The notes: a model not told the origin generated them from the letters alone. 64,000 bases of DNA from Gammaproteobacteria bacterium (GCA_015709615.1 CP054179.1:1798001-1862000); one strand, 5' to 3'. Positions 1 to 8,866 are shown, counted from the stretch's first letter. Numbers and translations: made by a program.

Positions 1-14
1 CGTTCAAACTTGCT

Positions 15-329
15 ATGGGTAAGACAGCAAAAATCAGCAGCACCGATCTGCAATTCCAGTTTTCCGATGTAACCGAAGATTCCCGCTGCCCAACGGGTCT
101 TGCTTGCATTTGGGCGGGGCAGGTTAGTACGGTAATCGATGTCATACGTGCCGGAAAACATTCTGAAACGATCACGCTGACTTCGCCGAATTCTTATCCA
201 ATCGTCCATGAACTTTCTGGTTACAAACTGGAATTGCTGGGTGTGCAGCCTTACCCTGTGTTTGACACAGGGACAGTCATTAAAAAGCAGGATTACCGGA
301 CAATTTTGCGGGTTACGCCGCTACTTTGA
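15..329 (+). CDS. Hypothetical secreted or lipoprotein-type protein, 5' end cut off by the window
   Basis: I do not recognise a named function. The first in-frame ATG is at position 15, but the frame is open back to base 3 (codons for F-K-L-A precede the Met), so the true start and any signal peptide probably lie outside the window. The visible 104 residues carry the pattern DSRCPTGLACIWAG (about residues 22-35), with two cysteines that could form a disulfide. As I recall, this pattern occurs in small exported proteins of unknown role. The rest reads as beta-strand-rich. The gene ends 14 bases before a strong terminator and has no visible operon partner. Confidence 0.55.
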   Translation: MGKTAKISSTDLQFQFSDVTEDSRCPTGLACIWAGQVSTVIDVIRAGKHSETITLTSPNSYPIVHELSGYKLELLGVQPYPVFDTGTVIKKQDYRTILRVTPLL

Positions 330-343
330 AAAACAGACCATTA

Positions 344-377
344 AACATCCCGCAGCATGTGCGGGATGTTAATTTTT
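344..377 (+). terminator. Intrinsic terminator after the first gene
   Basis: A perfect stem pairs AACATCCCGCA (344-354) with TGCGGGATGTT (360-370) around a 5-base loop, followed by AATTTTT. It sits just after the stop of the preceding plus-strand gene and faces the minus-strand gene that ends at 428, so it separates two convergent units. Confidence 0.85.
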
Positions 378-379
378 CT

Positions 380-423
380 CTGATTTCAACGCTGCACGAC
401 TGAGTGCAGTAGTATCTCAGAGC
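380..423 (+). repeat. Interspersed repeat, copy 1 (about 44 bp)
   Basis: Starts CTGATTTCAAC and ends TCAGAGC. It aligns base for base over most of its length with 28312-28357 and more weakly with 8959-9000. All three copies lie outside genes or just over a gene end, so this looks like a dispersed non-coding repeat rather than a conserved coding motif. Confidence 0.55.
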
Positions 424-427
424 TTTC

Positions 428-1516
428 CTAAATAAACTCTACACCCGTTTGCTGCAATCCGACTAGGTTGATGTTCGTGGCGTTCACATCCGCATTGGCT
501 GCAATTTCGAGCAGTTGCGCTTGTGTCATTGATCCGCCGCTGCCTGTCAGCAATCCTACGTAAAAATTGTGATCGGCAGGTGAAGGCGCGCTGCCGACTA
601 CATTCTGGTACACGCGATCGACAAAAGCGTCGTTGCTGGGATTACCCAATACGCCGACGACGAGTTGCGCGACTTGCAGCATGCTTTGGCCGGAATCGAA
701 CAAATTAAGCCCAACGCCGACATAATCCGGATGTGCCTGAATGGTTGGCGCATCGAACGCGGCGCCGATGAGCTTGACGGTATTGGCGGCCGATTGTCCG
801 GCGCCGAGGTCGATGGCGATTTTTTTGTCGGCAAATTGAAAGCGTTCGATACCGGTTAACGTATCGTTGCCTTCCGCTCCGGTGACGCTCAAGCCCGAGC
901 CTGATCCGCTTACCGTGTAATTTGCGCGGTTACTGTGAAAGATTGCGGTATCGATACCGAAACCGCCGCCTAGGATATCGTTCCCACCCAAGCCGTCCAA
1001 CGTATCGTTTCCGCCTGAAGCGAGAATGTAATCATTGCCGGATGTGCCGGTCAAATTGTCAGAACCATCAGTACCGGAGAATATATTGGGAGGAACAGTA
1101 CCAGTATTGCCGGCAAAGTTCGCCGGAGAATTGATATCGGTGGAACTATCCGGATTCAGCGACTTGATTCCGTCAGTCGGTAAACTGGAATAAGTGATTT
1201 TGCCGCCGATCATCCCGGGAAAATTGACCGTGCCGGCGCCGGTGAACAGAAAGCCGTTTGGCACAATGTAATCGGGTGTTACGATGCCCAAATCCGCGAA
1301 TCCCTGGCTCGCGACCAGCACTGTCTTGTTGAGAGTCTCCGCGCTCGGGAGGTTCGTAGGAATATTGAAAGTATGCGTGGTGACACCGTCCGACGAGGTG
1401 ATGGTGCGCCCGGCCCATTCATCCTGATCATTGCTGTCACCTTTAAACTCAATGAACTGAACAGTTCCCGCCGCGTTGGAATATACTTCGTTGATATGGA
1501 ATATGTGAAATGTCAT
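428..1516 (-). CDS. Calcium-binding haemolysin-type repeat protein
   Basis: Predicted 362-residue extracellular protein. The start at 1516 is chosen because an AAAGGGGGAGA Shine-Dalgarno lies just before it; the open frame runs 14 codons further. The N-terminal half begins with FHINEVYSNAAGTVQFIEF, which resembles a lamin-tail-like beta fold. Around residues 155-185 are glycine- and aspartate-rich nonapeptides (GTDGSDNLTG, GGNDTLDGLGGNDILGGG), the signature of RTX calcium-binding repeats. The last ~120 residues look like a DUF4214-type helical domain. RTX proteins are normally secreted by a type I exporter using a C-terminal signal; no exporter is adjacent. The substrate or surface role is unknown. 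Confidence 0.75.
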   Translation of the reverse strand: MTFHIFHINEVYSNAAGTVQFIEFKGDSNDQDEWAGRTITSSDGVTTHTFNIPTNLPSAETLNKTVLVASQGFADLGIVTPDYIVPNGFLFTGAGTVNFPGMIGGKITYSSLPTDGIKSLNPDSSTDINSPANFAGNTGTVPPNIFSGTDGSDNLTGTSGNDYILASGGNDTLDGLGGNDILGGGFGIDTAIFHSNRANYTVSGSGSGLSVTGAEGNDTLTGIERFQFADKKIAIDLGAGQSAANTVKLIGAAFDAPTIQAHPDYVGVGLNLFDSGQSMLQVAQLVVGVLGNPSNDAFVDRVYQNVVGSAPSPADHNFYVGLLTGSGGSMTQAQLLEIAANADVNATNINLVGLQQTGVEFI

Positions 1517-1900
1517 GTTCTCCCCCTTTCTTCCGCCAGAAATCTGGCAATCGATCAATTAAAGCCACTGACATGATACACGATAAGATAACCGGAAATG
1601 AAAAACGGTACCTTCATGAGGTGGAAGTTTTTTCGCAATGAATGGCGATTCATTGGTATCTGTTATTGAAGGGAGCACAGTGAAGATGTTAATTTTGCGG
1701 CACCAGAGCAATCCGCTCTAATGTGTCGTAAAAAATAGTCCATCAGCAACATCCGGCCTTCGATGTTAGACAAGACTTACTAAGCTTCCAACTCCAAAGA
1801 AGTCCTGAAGTAGTTCGATATTTCTCGCACGCTTCTGATATTCGCACTATCAAGAAAGCAAGGATGCCGCCAAAACAATTAATCAGCGTTTTCCTAGTCG
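1517..1900. other. 384-bp intergenic stretch without a supported gene
   Basis: No open frame in this stretch has coding character. It should hold the promoter of the calcium-binding repeat gene transcribed leftward from 1516. The only structured element seen is the short repeat at 1879-1896. I could not place a convincing promoter. Confidence 0.5.
1879..1896 (-). repeat. Short repeat TTAATCAGCGTTTTCCTA
   Basis: One base different from TTAATCAGCGTTTCCCTA at 50914-50931, and close to the reverse complement of the left end of the 148-bp element at 59307-59454. It may be a solo end of a mobile element. Confidence 0.4.
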
Positions 1901-2368
1901 CTATTTACCTTCAAAATTCTTAAACCAGACGTCATAAATTTCATCCGACCAGAGCGATTTTATCCAGACGATCACGTCATCCACTTGCTGCTCGGTTAAT
2001 TTACCTTCCCATGCAGGCATGGAACCTATTTCAGGCGGCGTTCCTTTGAGTATGGTTTTCTTCAACACTTCGGTCGAATGATGCCAGGCATGTGCTGTGC
2101 TATCCAAGGGCGGCGGCGGATATTTTCCGTCCGCGCCGGGTTTCCGCCACTCGGGAGTCGCTGCGCCGTTCGCTCCATGACAGCCGATACAATGCGTGTT
2201 ATAAACGCTCTCACCGCGCTTGATTTGCGCCTGATCGAAATTCCGTTTTAACGAGCCTGTCTTATCATCAATCGTATGCTGCTTGGAAGAAGCGCCAGGC
2301 AACCCGGAATTGCCGCAACCCAGCATCGCAACTGCAATCAGGCAGAGCAGAAAATCACGCATTGTCAT
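1901..2368 (-). CDS. c-type cytochrome lipoprotein
   Basis: Predicted 155-residue exported monohaem cytochrome. The N-terminus is a hydrophobic leader ending in AMLGCGNS, a passable lipobox with Cys18 as the lipid anchor. The haem-binding motif CIGCH is at residues 60-64, and Met117 in EIGSMPAW is the likely sixth ligand. The C-terminal part (VDDVIVWIKSLW) matches the last helix of class I cytochromes c. It is the last gene of a leftward group with a cupredoxin and a DUF411 protein, starting 13 bases after the DUF411 stop. It therefore likely moves electrons in the periplasm in connection with copper handling, but the partner is unknown. No clear Shine-Dalgarno precedes the start. Confidence 0.8.
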   Translation of the reverse strand: MTMRDFLLCLIAVAMLGCGNSGLPGASSKQHTIDDKTGSLKRNFDQAQIKRGESVYNTHCIGCHGANGAATPEWRKPGADGKYPPPPLDSTAHAWHHSTEVLKKTILKGTPPEIGSMPAWEGKLTEQQVDDVIVWIKSLWSDEIYDVWFKNFEGK

Positions 2369-2381
2369 GAGAAAATTACAA

Positions 2382-2906
2382 CTACTTCAGGCGCATTACG
2401 GAGCCGTTTTGCTCAGGTTCAGGGTTAGCCGGTTCAGCTTCTACGGCTTTCTTGGCATGGGGATCGTAGCGGTGATAAATCGTCGTATCCTTGCGTGCTT
2501 GATCCCGTTCGGTAATCAACAAAACGTTATAGGGGTCGACCCGGCCGCTTTCCATACCCGGTGTTCCATGCGGCATATCAGGAACGGATAATCCGACCGC
2601 CTTCGGTTTTTCTTTCAGTAAGCGGATGATGTCCGGCGCAGGAACATGTCCTTCAATCGCATAGCCGTTGATCAATGCTGTATGACAGGAACCGAGCGAC
2701 TCGGAAATACCCGATTTTTTGCGGATATCCTTGTTGCCGACATCGTGCGTTTTTACGGTAAAACCGTGGTCGCGCATATGATCGACCCATTTGGCGCAAC
2801 AACCGCAAGTCGGGCTTTTGTAAACGTCAACTGTCGTTGTAGCAGCTGCTTGCGCAGCAACACCTAACAATCCGGCTGCCAATATCGCTCCTATTCGTAA
2901 TTTCAT
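2382..2906 (-). CDS. DUF411 family metal-binding protein
   Basis: A 174-residue periplasmic protein with a signal peptide (about residues 1-22, ending AQAAA). The mature part starts with a thioredoxin-like strand followed by SPTCGCCAKW; cysteines 34, 36 and 37 are the likely metal site. GSCHTALI further on supplies another cysteine and histidine typical of DUF411. The family is repeatedly found next to copper-resistance genes and is thought to bind copper; that is family knowledge, not proof here. The C-terminal tail after residue 125 is long and polar. Its ATG overlaps the stop of the upstream cupredoxin gene by 4 bases, so the two are translationally coupled. Confidence 0.8.
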   Translation of the reverse strand: MKLRIGAILAAGLLGVAAQAAATTTVDVYKSPTCGCCAKWVDHMRDHGFTVKTHDVGNKDIRKKSGISESLGSCHTALINGYAIEGHVPAPDIIRLLKEKPKAVGLSVPDMPHGTPGMESGRVDPYNVLLITERDQARKDTTIYHRYDPHAKKAVEAEPANPEPEQNGSVMRLK

Positions 2907-3355
2907 TTTTTCTCCACAATGATTGTTCCATGCATCTTTTTAAAATGACCCGGCAACGGGCAAGCAAAATCAATCGTTCCTGCTTGCGTAAATTGCCAAA
3001 TCAACTCTTTTTGCTCGCCCGGCTCCAGTTGCACCAGATGCGCTTCCGAATGCTCCTTGTCAGGATACTTGCGCCGTGATTCGGCAACTTTTTTCAGCTC
3101 GGCCATCGTTCCCAGTAACATTTCATGCTTGTGATTACCGCCGTTTTTAATCACAAAACGGATTGTTTCACCTTCCGCTACCTTAACTTCAGCCGGCAAA
3201 AACATATTATCCATTTGTGTCAGCTTGACGGTACGGGACACTTTGCCCGCATCGCCCGGTTTGCCGATACCGGCCGGTAAATCGGAATCGCCTGCACTCG
3301 AAAAACCATTGGTTGAAAACAAGACCAAGATCACAAATGGTATAATTCCGTTCAT
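2903..3355 (-). CDS. Cupredoxin (plastocyanin/azurin-like copper protein)
   Basis: A 150-residue exported blue-copper-type protein and the first gene of the copper trio. After a signal peptide (residues 1-20), the domain shows a first histidine in GNHKHEM (His77) and the C-terminal ligand loop FACPLPGHFKKMHG giving Cys132, His137 and Met141. This is a full type 1 copper ligand set. The insertion between the first histidine and the ligand loop (LKKVAESRRKYPDKEH) is characteristic of the copper-tolerance cupredoxins often called CopC/CusF-neighbour plastocyanins. It probably binds or shuttles Cu in the periplasm. The gene has an AGGAGA Shine-Dalgarno and about 160 bases of leader that should hold the operon promoter. 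Confidence 0.85.
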   Translation of the reverse strand: MNGIIPFVILVLFSTNGFSSAGDSDLPAGIGKPGDAGKVSRTVKLTQMDNMFLPAEVKVAEGETIRFVIKNGGNHKHEMLLGTMAELKKVAESRRKYPDKEHSEAHLVQLEPGEQKELIWQFTQAGTIDFACPLPGHFKKMHGTIIVEKK

Positions 3356-3514
3356 CGAATTCTCCTGAAATAATTCCCGAACCTCTTTATCCGCTTTGTT
3401 TAGAATCCGGTTATGCTAAATTGTTCCAGTTCTTTTGTCTAATATTCCACCGTCAGTATCCTGCATTTTACCGGAATAAAAAGATCATTTCCTTCTCCTG
3501 AAATTTCATAGAAC

Positions 3515-4423
3515 ATGAATCAGAAACAACACTATAACGCCAACAAGCTGCAAAAACGCTTGCGGCGGCTGGTTGGCACTGCAATCGCCGATTTCAATAT
3601 GATCGAGGCCGGCGACCGGATAATGGTCTGCCTGTCCGGCGGTAAGGACAGCTATGCTTTATTGGACATTCTGCGCAACCTGCAAGCGCACGCGCCACTG
3701 CAATTTGAGCTGATCGCAGTCAATCTGGATCAAAAACAACCCGGTTTTCCCGAACAGGTGCTGCCCGCTTATCTGACGGAAATCGGCATGCCTTTCCGTA
3801 TCGTCGAACAGGATACCTACAGTGTCGTCAAGCGTGTCATTGCGGATGGAAAAACCACTTGCAGTCTTTGCTCGCGTTTGCGCCGCGGTGTGCTCTACCG
3901 CGTCGCCAGCGAACTGGGCGCGACTAAAATCGCATTGGGTCATCACCGCGATGATATTCTCGAAACCCTGTTTCTGAATATGTTTTATGGCGGAAAACTG
4001 AAAGCCATGCCGCCCAAACTGGTCAGCGACGACGGCAGGCACATCGTCATCCGGCCGTTGGCTTACTGTAAGGAAAAAGATTTGGCGGCGTACGCGGCAC
4101 TAGCGGATTTTCCGATCATTCCGTGCAACTTGTGCGGATCGCAGCCGAACATGCAACGCCGAGTGATCAAGGAAATGATGCAGCAGTGGGACAAAAAATT
4201 TCCCGGCCGACTGGAAACCATGTTTCGTTCCCTACAGAACGTTCAACTATCGCATCTAGCCGATACTTCCCGCTACGATTTCTTCAATCTGAAGGCGCAA
4301 GACCAGCCCTTCATTGACGGCGACACGGCATTCGACGAAGAAACATTTGAGCCCAATATTGAAGAAATGCTGATTCCGGCGAAGGAAGAAACAGACGATA
4401 GCCCGCTCGTTTCACAATCTTGA
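3515..4423 (+). CDS. ttcA: tRNA 2-thiocytidine(32) synthetase TtcA
   Basis: Cytoplasmic enzyme that thiolates cytidine 32 of certain tRNAs using ATP and an iron-sulfur cluster. At 302 residues it matches the family length. The ATP-pyrophosphatase P-loop SGGKDS is at residues 41-46. The two cysteine pairs that hold the cluster are visible as CSLC (116-119) and CNLC (204-207), and LGHHRDD (141-147) is the usual family motif. The gene stands alone on the plus strand, and its last 12 bases overlap the end of the convergent DUF2784 gene. Confidence 0.95.
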   Translation: MNQKQHYNANKLQKRLRRLVGTAIADFNMIEAGDRIMVCLSGGKDSYALLDILRNLQAHAPLQFELIAVNLDQKQPGFPEQVLPAYLTEIGMPFRIVEQDTYSVVKRVIADGKTTCSLCSRLRRGVLYRVASELGATKIALGHHRDDILETLFLNMFYGGKLKAMPPKLVSDDGRHIVIRPLAYCKEKDLAAYAALADFPIIPCNLCGSQPNMQRRVIKEMMQQWDKKFPGRLETMFRSLQNVQLSHLADTSRYDFFNLKAQDQPFIDGDTAFDEETFEPNIEEMLIPAKEETDDSPLVSQS

Positions 4424-4795
4424 CCGGCGATTTCCGCGTGCGGGCGGAATCCATTTGAACGTCATCACGACCAAACCGGCAAACAGTCCATAAATCACAG
4501 TCAATACAGACTCCGGCACGTCATAAAACAGCATGCGATGCAGCCAGTGCTGAATAAAGCTTCCCTCCGTCGCGGTTTGGCGCAATGCGTTTTCCCATAC
4601 AGTCAGCGGACAAACGATGCCCATCAGCGATTCGACCACAACGAATAAAATTGCAGCAAGATGCAAATAGCGAAACCACGGGTTTCTGACAAACCCCCGT
4701 TTTAGCCATGCCCCCAGCCAAATGACCGGCAGACTGCCGACGACAAACACCACATACAGAAAATGAATCAGCAATACGATGTCGGCCAGCGGCAT
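4412..4795 (-). CDS. DUF2784 family membrane protein
   Basis: A 127-residue inner-membrane protein with four likely transmembrane segments (about 5-25, 41-62, 84-92 and 96-112 by hydrophobicity). The family features are the N-terminal LIHFLYVVFVVGSLPVIWLG and a central HLAAILFVVVESLMGIVCPLT, followed by WENALR. No function is known for DUF2784. The 3' end overlaps ttcA by 12 bases tail to tail. Confidence 0.75.
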   Translation of the reverse strand: MPLADIVLLIHFLYVVFVVGSLPVIWLGAWLKRGFVRNPWFRYLHLAAILFVVVESLMGIVCPLTVWENALRQTATEGSFIQHWLHRMLFYDVPESVLTVIYGLFAGLVVMTFKWIPPARGNRRSRL

Positions 4796-4914
4796 ATTGA
4801 ATTCTGCGATTCCTTACATTGACGGTTATCGATACACGCTCATCGCACCGCTCGGGAAAAATGAATTGCAAGCAGTGTCGAATAGCCCAACTTGCAATTC
4901 ACTCGCACCAACAA

Positions 4915-5247
4915 CTAATAATCGCCGGTTCCCAGCGTTCGCATGTCATTCTTGATAAACCTTATGCCACTGACGCCGCGTGCAACCGCCAGCGCTTTAT
5001 CGATATCATCCCGTGAATTGACAGTACCGCTGAGCTCGACCACACCTTTTACGGTTCTGACATTGATTTCGAAAGGCCGCAGGGAAGGTTCATCGATAAT
5101 GGCTTCATGAACTTTGGTTGTAATGACGATATCGTCGTACTGCTCCCTGCTTCCCTCATACTTGCCTGTAGCGCAGCCCGGGAAAAAAGCGATTTGCGTG
5201 ACTAAGAAGAAAACAAAGAAACGGCGTGTGCAATCAAGCTGTCCCAT
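4915..5247 (-). CDS. BON-domain lipoprotein
   Basis: A 110-residue exported protein. The leader (about 1-24) ends FFPGCATG, with Cys25 as probable lipid attachment site. The rest is one BON domain: ITTKVHEAIIDEP, then INVRTVKGVVELSGTV and a helix ending in RGVSGIRFIKNDM. BON domains bind membrane phospholipid and are found in OsmY- and DolP-like envelope stress proteins, so a role at the outer membrane is likely. It has a GGAGAA Shine-Dalgarno and no operon partner; the 268 bases upstream hold no gene. Confidence 0.8.
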   Translation of the reverse strand: MGQLDCTRRFFVFFLVTQIAFFPGCATGKYEGSREQYDDIVITTKVHEAIIDEPSLRPFEINVRTVKGVVELSGTVNSRDDIDKALAVARGVSGIRFIKNDMRTLGTGDY

Positions 5248-5515
5248 AATGAGGTTCTCCTAAATGATTATTGGAAAATATCCCTCGTCACATTTAGATT
5301 AAAACCCTTGCGTTACTGCCTTCCGTACTTTATTCAATCCTGAATGAACAGTTTTATTGAATTTCCCGGTAAGTATCCGCAAAAATCAGAATGCGAGGTA
5401 TTTATGTGGACAGAGTAGCTCGCATGCATACCAAGTGAATAAAGCATTCCATTCCTGCGGTTAATATTACATGATTATCGTGCGCCGCAATCGTCTATTT
5501 AGCGGCGTGTGTTGA

Positions 5516-6097
5516 TCAACCGGCTTTTTCCGGCGCCTGCGGGTTTTCCTTCAGCAGCGGAACCACCAATTTCTCCAGTTTTTTCCGATTAACGCGGCCG
5601 ACATAGGTTTCGACGATTTCGCCGGAACGGTTGATAACCACGGTATACGGCAGAACAGACAGGCGATTGCCGGCCGCTTGCGCCAGCGTCCAAGAGTTTA
5701 AGCCACCGACCAGCACCGGATAATTAATGCCGAATTCGTTACTGAACTTTTTGACCAAGTCGGCCTGATCCAGCGCAATGCCGACAAACAGCAATCCCTG
5801 CTCGCGGAATTTTTCCTGCGCTTCAATAAACTCCGGTATTTCCTCTTGGCAAGGTGTACACCAGGTAGCCCAGAAATTCACCACCATAACCTTCCCGAGC
5901 CATTGCGAAACCGCCTGATTTTCTCCGTGAATATCCGGCAAATTGGCTTCAAGAATCGCCTTTGCACCTTGTTGGCTTTCTTCACCGGATAATCGCGTTT
6001 GTTGCGCTTCGGTCAGCATGGAACGCAGATAGGAACCTGCTCCCAGTGCAAATACCGCGACACAAACATACAAAAAAATCTGCTTAAGTTTTGACAT
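5516..6097 (-). CDS. TlpA-like membrane-anchored thioredoxin
   Basis: A 193-residue periplasmic thiol oxidoreductase. The start at 6097 is chosen because AAGGAAG precedes it; the open frame extends 31 codons upstream without coding character. A single N-terminal transmembrane anchor spans about residues 6-24. The thioredoxin domain carries WCTPC (Cys80, Cys83) and a cis-proline segment VLPYTVV. It is the last gene of a leftward cutA-dsbD-tlpA run. Reduced DsbD typically feeds electrons to such proteins, so it probably reduces periplasmic apocytochrome or other thiols, but no ccm gene is present to fix its substrate. Confidence 0.85.
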   Translation of the reverse strand: MSKLKQIFLYVCVAVFALGAGSYLRSMLTEAQQTRLSGEESQQGAKAILEANLPDIHGENQAVSQWLGKVMVVNFWATWCTPCQEEIPEFIEAQEKFREQGLLFVGIALDQADLVKKFSNEFGINYPVLVGGLNSWTLAQAAGNRLSVLPYTVVINRSGEIVETYVGRVNRKKLEKLVVPLLKENPQAPEKAG

Positions 6098-6253
6098 TAC
6101 GACTTCCTTTGATAATTTTCCAGCTTGAAGGTACTTGCTGTGGGGTTTTAATGCGCGCAAATACAGCGCTAAAAGTTTGGATTTTGGCATCGCCGCTTCA
6201 CTTCCATAGATAATTTCTCAGCCTGAATAAACTTACTGCGGGGTTTCGCACGC

Positions 6254-8194
6254 CTAGATCAAAACAGCGTTCAGCACCGTTAAGAAATCATTTTTATTCA
6301 AGAAACCAATCACTTTGATATCCGGAATATCGTTACCCTGACGATCGATGAACAAGATACCGGGCGGCCCGAACAGTTTGAACCGTTTCAGCAAAGCCGC
6401 ATCATCCGGCGTGCCGCCGGTGACATCGATTTGCAGTAACACAGCATCCTGCAAACGCGCTTGCACTTTGGCATCGGACAAGGTAAAGCGATCCATTTCC
6501 TTACAGGAAACACACCAGTCGGCATGAAATTTGACCATGATAGGCTTGCCTTTGGATTGACGGATTTGTTCATCCAATTCCGCAACCGTTTTTACCCGCT
6601 GAAAAGGCAAGACGGAATAACCGGAAGCAACCGCTTCATTACCATTGGCGCTATTCGTTGCGGCCAGGCCGAGCTTTGACAGCGGCTGCAACACATCGCG
6701 GCTGCCGGATAAAACACCGATCAGCATGGCGACACCGACCAAAAATGCGATTACGCCGATGCCCTTAAGAAATTTCTGCAGACCCGAAGCGCGCTCCGGC
6801 AACGGATCGATGGCATGCAAATAAATGGCGGAAATGATCAGCAAGGCAGCCCACAACAGCATATGTACCACGTCGTTAATCACCGGAGAGATGATCCAAA
6901 TTGCCACAGCCAGCAGTAACGCGCCAAAAAACCGTTTGATAGACTCCATCCAGGCGCCGGCTCTCGGCAATAACGCGCCGGCCGATGCACCCAGCAGCAA
7001 TAACGGCACACCCATGCCCAACGCCATGACGAACAACGCCGAACCGCCCAGGATCACATCGCGCGTCTGGCTGATATACAACAAAGCGCCCGCCAGCGGT
7101 GCCGCGACGCAAGGTCCGACGATCAGCGCCGACAATGCGCCCATGCCAAAAACACTGGTTAAATGGCCGCCTTTGAGCTGCCCGGCTTCCTCGGAAAGCT
7201 TGGTCTGCAAAGTGCCGGGCAATTGCAGTTCATAAAAACCGAACATGGAAAACGACAACAACACAAAGATCACGGCAAACGTACCCAGCACCCAGGCATT
7301 TTGCAGCGCCGCCGACAACATCGCGCCGGATAACCCCGCTGCCACACCGGCAATGGCGTATGTGATCGCCATTCCCAGCACGTACGCCAGCGCCAGGATA
7401 AATCCGTGGCGCTTGGTCACATGCTTACCGCGATTGGCGATAATCCCGGACAAAATCGGAAACATCGGAAACACGCAGGGCGTAAACGCCAGCAGCAGAC
7501 CGATACCGAAGAAACCGGTCAGAATCAGCCAGAAATCACCGCTTTGAAACATCTGGTCGATTTTGTATGACTCGGTTTCTATGGCCGGCGCTTTGGATTG
7601 CATTTGAAACAATTCCGCCGCAGCATCACCCGCTTTTGCCGCCACCGCCGGACTGCTCATAGCTTCGGCAACTGCGCCCACAACAGCTTTCACTGCCGGC
7701 AAGGTCAGATCGATGGCCTTATGAATCGGCGCATAACATACGCCAACCGGCTCATTGCAGCCCTGATAAGATGCCGCCAGCGTCAGCGGTTGCTCGCTGG
7801 CGGCATCTTCGCGTTTCAGCGAAATGACGGCTTGCACCGGACTGTAATAAACTTCTGTCTGGCCAAAGGTCGCATCTTCTTTCATTTTACCCGGCGGCAG
7901 CGTGACTTTTTCAATCGTCATGCCGTCTTGTTTCGGCTCAAACGCGATTTTGTCGCGGTATAAATAATAATCCTTGGCCGGTGTCAGGTTCGCAATCAGC
8001 GTATTGCCGTCGCGCACTTCCACCGACAGCTTGAATGCCTCATCCGGCGGTAAAAGCTCTTGCGCATTGCCCTGGCCCAGCTTGATGCCCAGCCCCTGCA
8101 ACTTCTGGAATAAGCTAAAAGAATTGCCTCCCTCGGCATAAACCTGAGTACTGGCTAAACATAACATCAGTAACAAAAATTGGATTAATCGCAT
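6254..8194 (-). CDS. dsbD: Thiol:disulfide interchange protein DsbD
   Basis: A 646-residue inner-membrane electron conveyor that moves reducing power from cytoplasmic thioredoxin to the periplasm. All three family modules are present. After the signal peptide (1-20) comes the periplasmic N-domain with redox cysteines Cys146 and Cys153. The CcdA-like membrane domain (about 216-470) has cysteines in TPCVFPM and VGPCVAAPLAG. The C-terminal thioredoxin domain has WCVSC (Cys561, Cys564). cutA lies 16 bases upstream and the TlpA-like gene about 150 bases downstream on the same strand. cutA-dsbD adjacency is common in proteobacteria. Confidence 0.95.
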   Translation of the reverse strand: MRLIQFLLLMLCLASTQVYAEGGNSFSLFQKLQGLGIKLGQGNAQELLPPDEAFKLSVEVRDGNTLIANLTPAKDYYLYRDKIAFEPKQDGMTIEKVTLPPGKMKEDATFGQTEVYYSPVQAVISLKREDAASEQPLTLAASYQGCNEPVGVCYAPIHKAIDLTLPAVKAVVGAVAEAMSSPAVAAKAGDAAAELFQMQSKAPAIETESYKIDQMFQSGDFWLILTGFFGIGLLLAFTPCVFPMFPILSGIIANRGKHVTKRHGFILALAYVLGMAITYAIAGVAAGLSGAMLSAALQNAWVLGTFAVIFVLLSFSMFGFYELQLPGTLQTKLSEEAGQLKGGHLTSVFGMGALSALIVGPCVAAPLAGALLYISQTRDVILGGSALFVMALGMGVPLLLLGASAGALLPRAGAWMESIKRFFGALLLAVAIWIISPVINDVVHMLLWAALLIISAIYLHAIDPLPERASGLQKFLKGIGVIAFLVGVAMLIGVLSGSRDVLQPLSKLGLAATNSANGNEAVASGYSVLPFQRVKTVAELDEQIRQSKGKPIMVKFHADWCVSCKEMDRFTLSDAKVQARLQDAVLLQIDVTGGTPDDAALLKRFKLFGPPGILFIDRQGNDIPDIKVIGFLNKNDFLTVLNAVLI

Positions 8195-8210
8195 CGGTAT
8201 TCGGTATTGT

Positions 8211-8534
8211 TTAATCGGATAGCGGTGTTTCAGCGGCGATCCACTGCAAATAATTAGGCAGTCCGCCGGTTATAGGAACCATAATCACTTCAGGAAGTTC
8301 ATAAGGATGCATTAACTTGATCAACTGTTCAACCCGGCCGTAGTGCAGTCGCAGGGTTTTGATCAAAACCGGAATTTCCTCGGCCGATTCAATTTCGCCT
8401 TGCCAGCGATAAACTGAAGCGCATGGACTCAGCACATTGACACACGCAGCCAGACGCTGATGAATTAATGCTTGCGCCAATTGCTTGGCTGACTTTTCGT
8501 CAGGAAAATTGGAGATGATCAGTACCGCTTCCAT
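8211..8534 (-). CDS. cutA: Divalent-cation tolerance protein CutA
   Basis: A 107-residue cytoplasmic trimeric protein of the CutA1 family, linked to copper tolerance in E. coli although its biochemical role is unsettled. Family landmarks are the N-terminal ISNFPDEKSAKQLAQALIHQ, the AACVNVL strand, YRWQGEIE, and HPYELPEVI near the C-terminus. It is the first gene of the cutA-dsbD-tlpA cluster. Confidence 0.92.
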   Translation of the reverse strand: MEAVLIISNFPDEKSAKQLAQALIHQRLAACVNVLSPCASVYRWQGEIESAEEIPVLIKTLRLHYGRVEQLIKLMHPYELPEVIMVPITGGLPNYLQWIAAETPLSD

Positions 8535-8677
8535 CCGGGCTATCAGTTGATACGAAACGGCTAATTTTACCTTGCTTAAGGACTGATTGGACAGATATGA
8601 TTTTTAACTTTGACAGGCTGGGCAGGCCGCGCCAACCAGCATATACTTTGAAAAAATTCAGCGAAAGGATATAAAAA

Positions 8678-8866
8678 ATGAAAGGGCTATTCAATTTAGT
8701 CATTGCACTATCGATCATTACCCCGGTCACGATATTTTTCGGCTACATCATTATGGATGAAGGCGATCAGTTTACTGCTGAGCACTATATGGTAACCGCG
8801 CTCAGCACGGTTCCGTTCATTTTTGCTTTACTCGTCAAGTTTCTGATGTCGGGAGCGGAAAAGTAA
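8678..8866 (+). CDS. Small two-helix membrane protein of unknown function
   Basis: A 62-residue protein with two likely transmembrane segments (about 5-25 and 38-58) joined by a polar loop MDEGDQFTAEHY. The start is supported by an AAAGGA Shine-Dalgarno seven bases upstream. Small size and composition suggest an inner-membrane protein. I do not recognise the family. It stands alone between the divergent cutA cluster and a gene-free stretch. Confidence 0.6.
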   Translation: MKGLFNLVIALSIITPVTIFFGYIIMDEGDQFTAEHYMVTALSTVPFIFALLVKFLMSGAEK

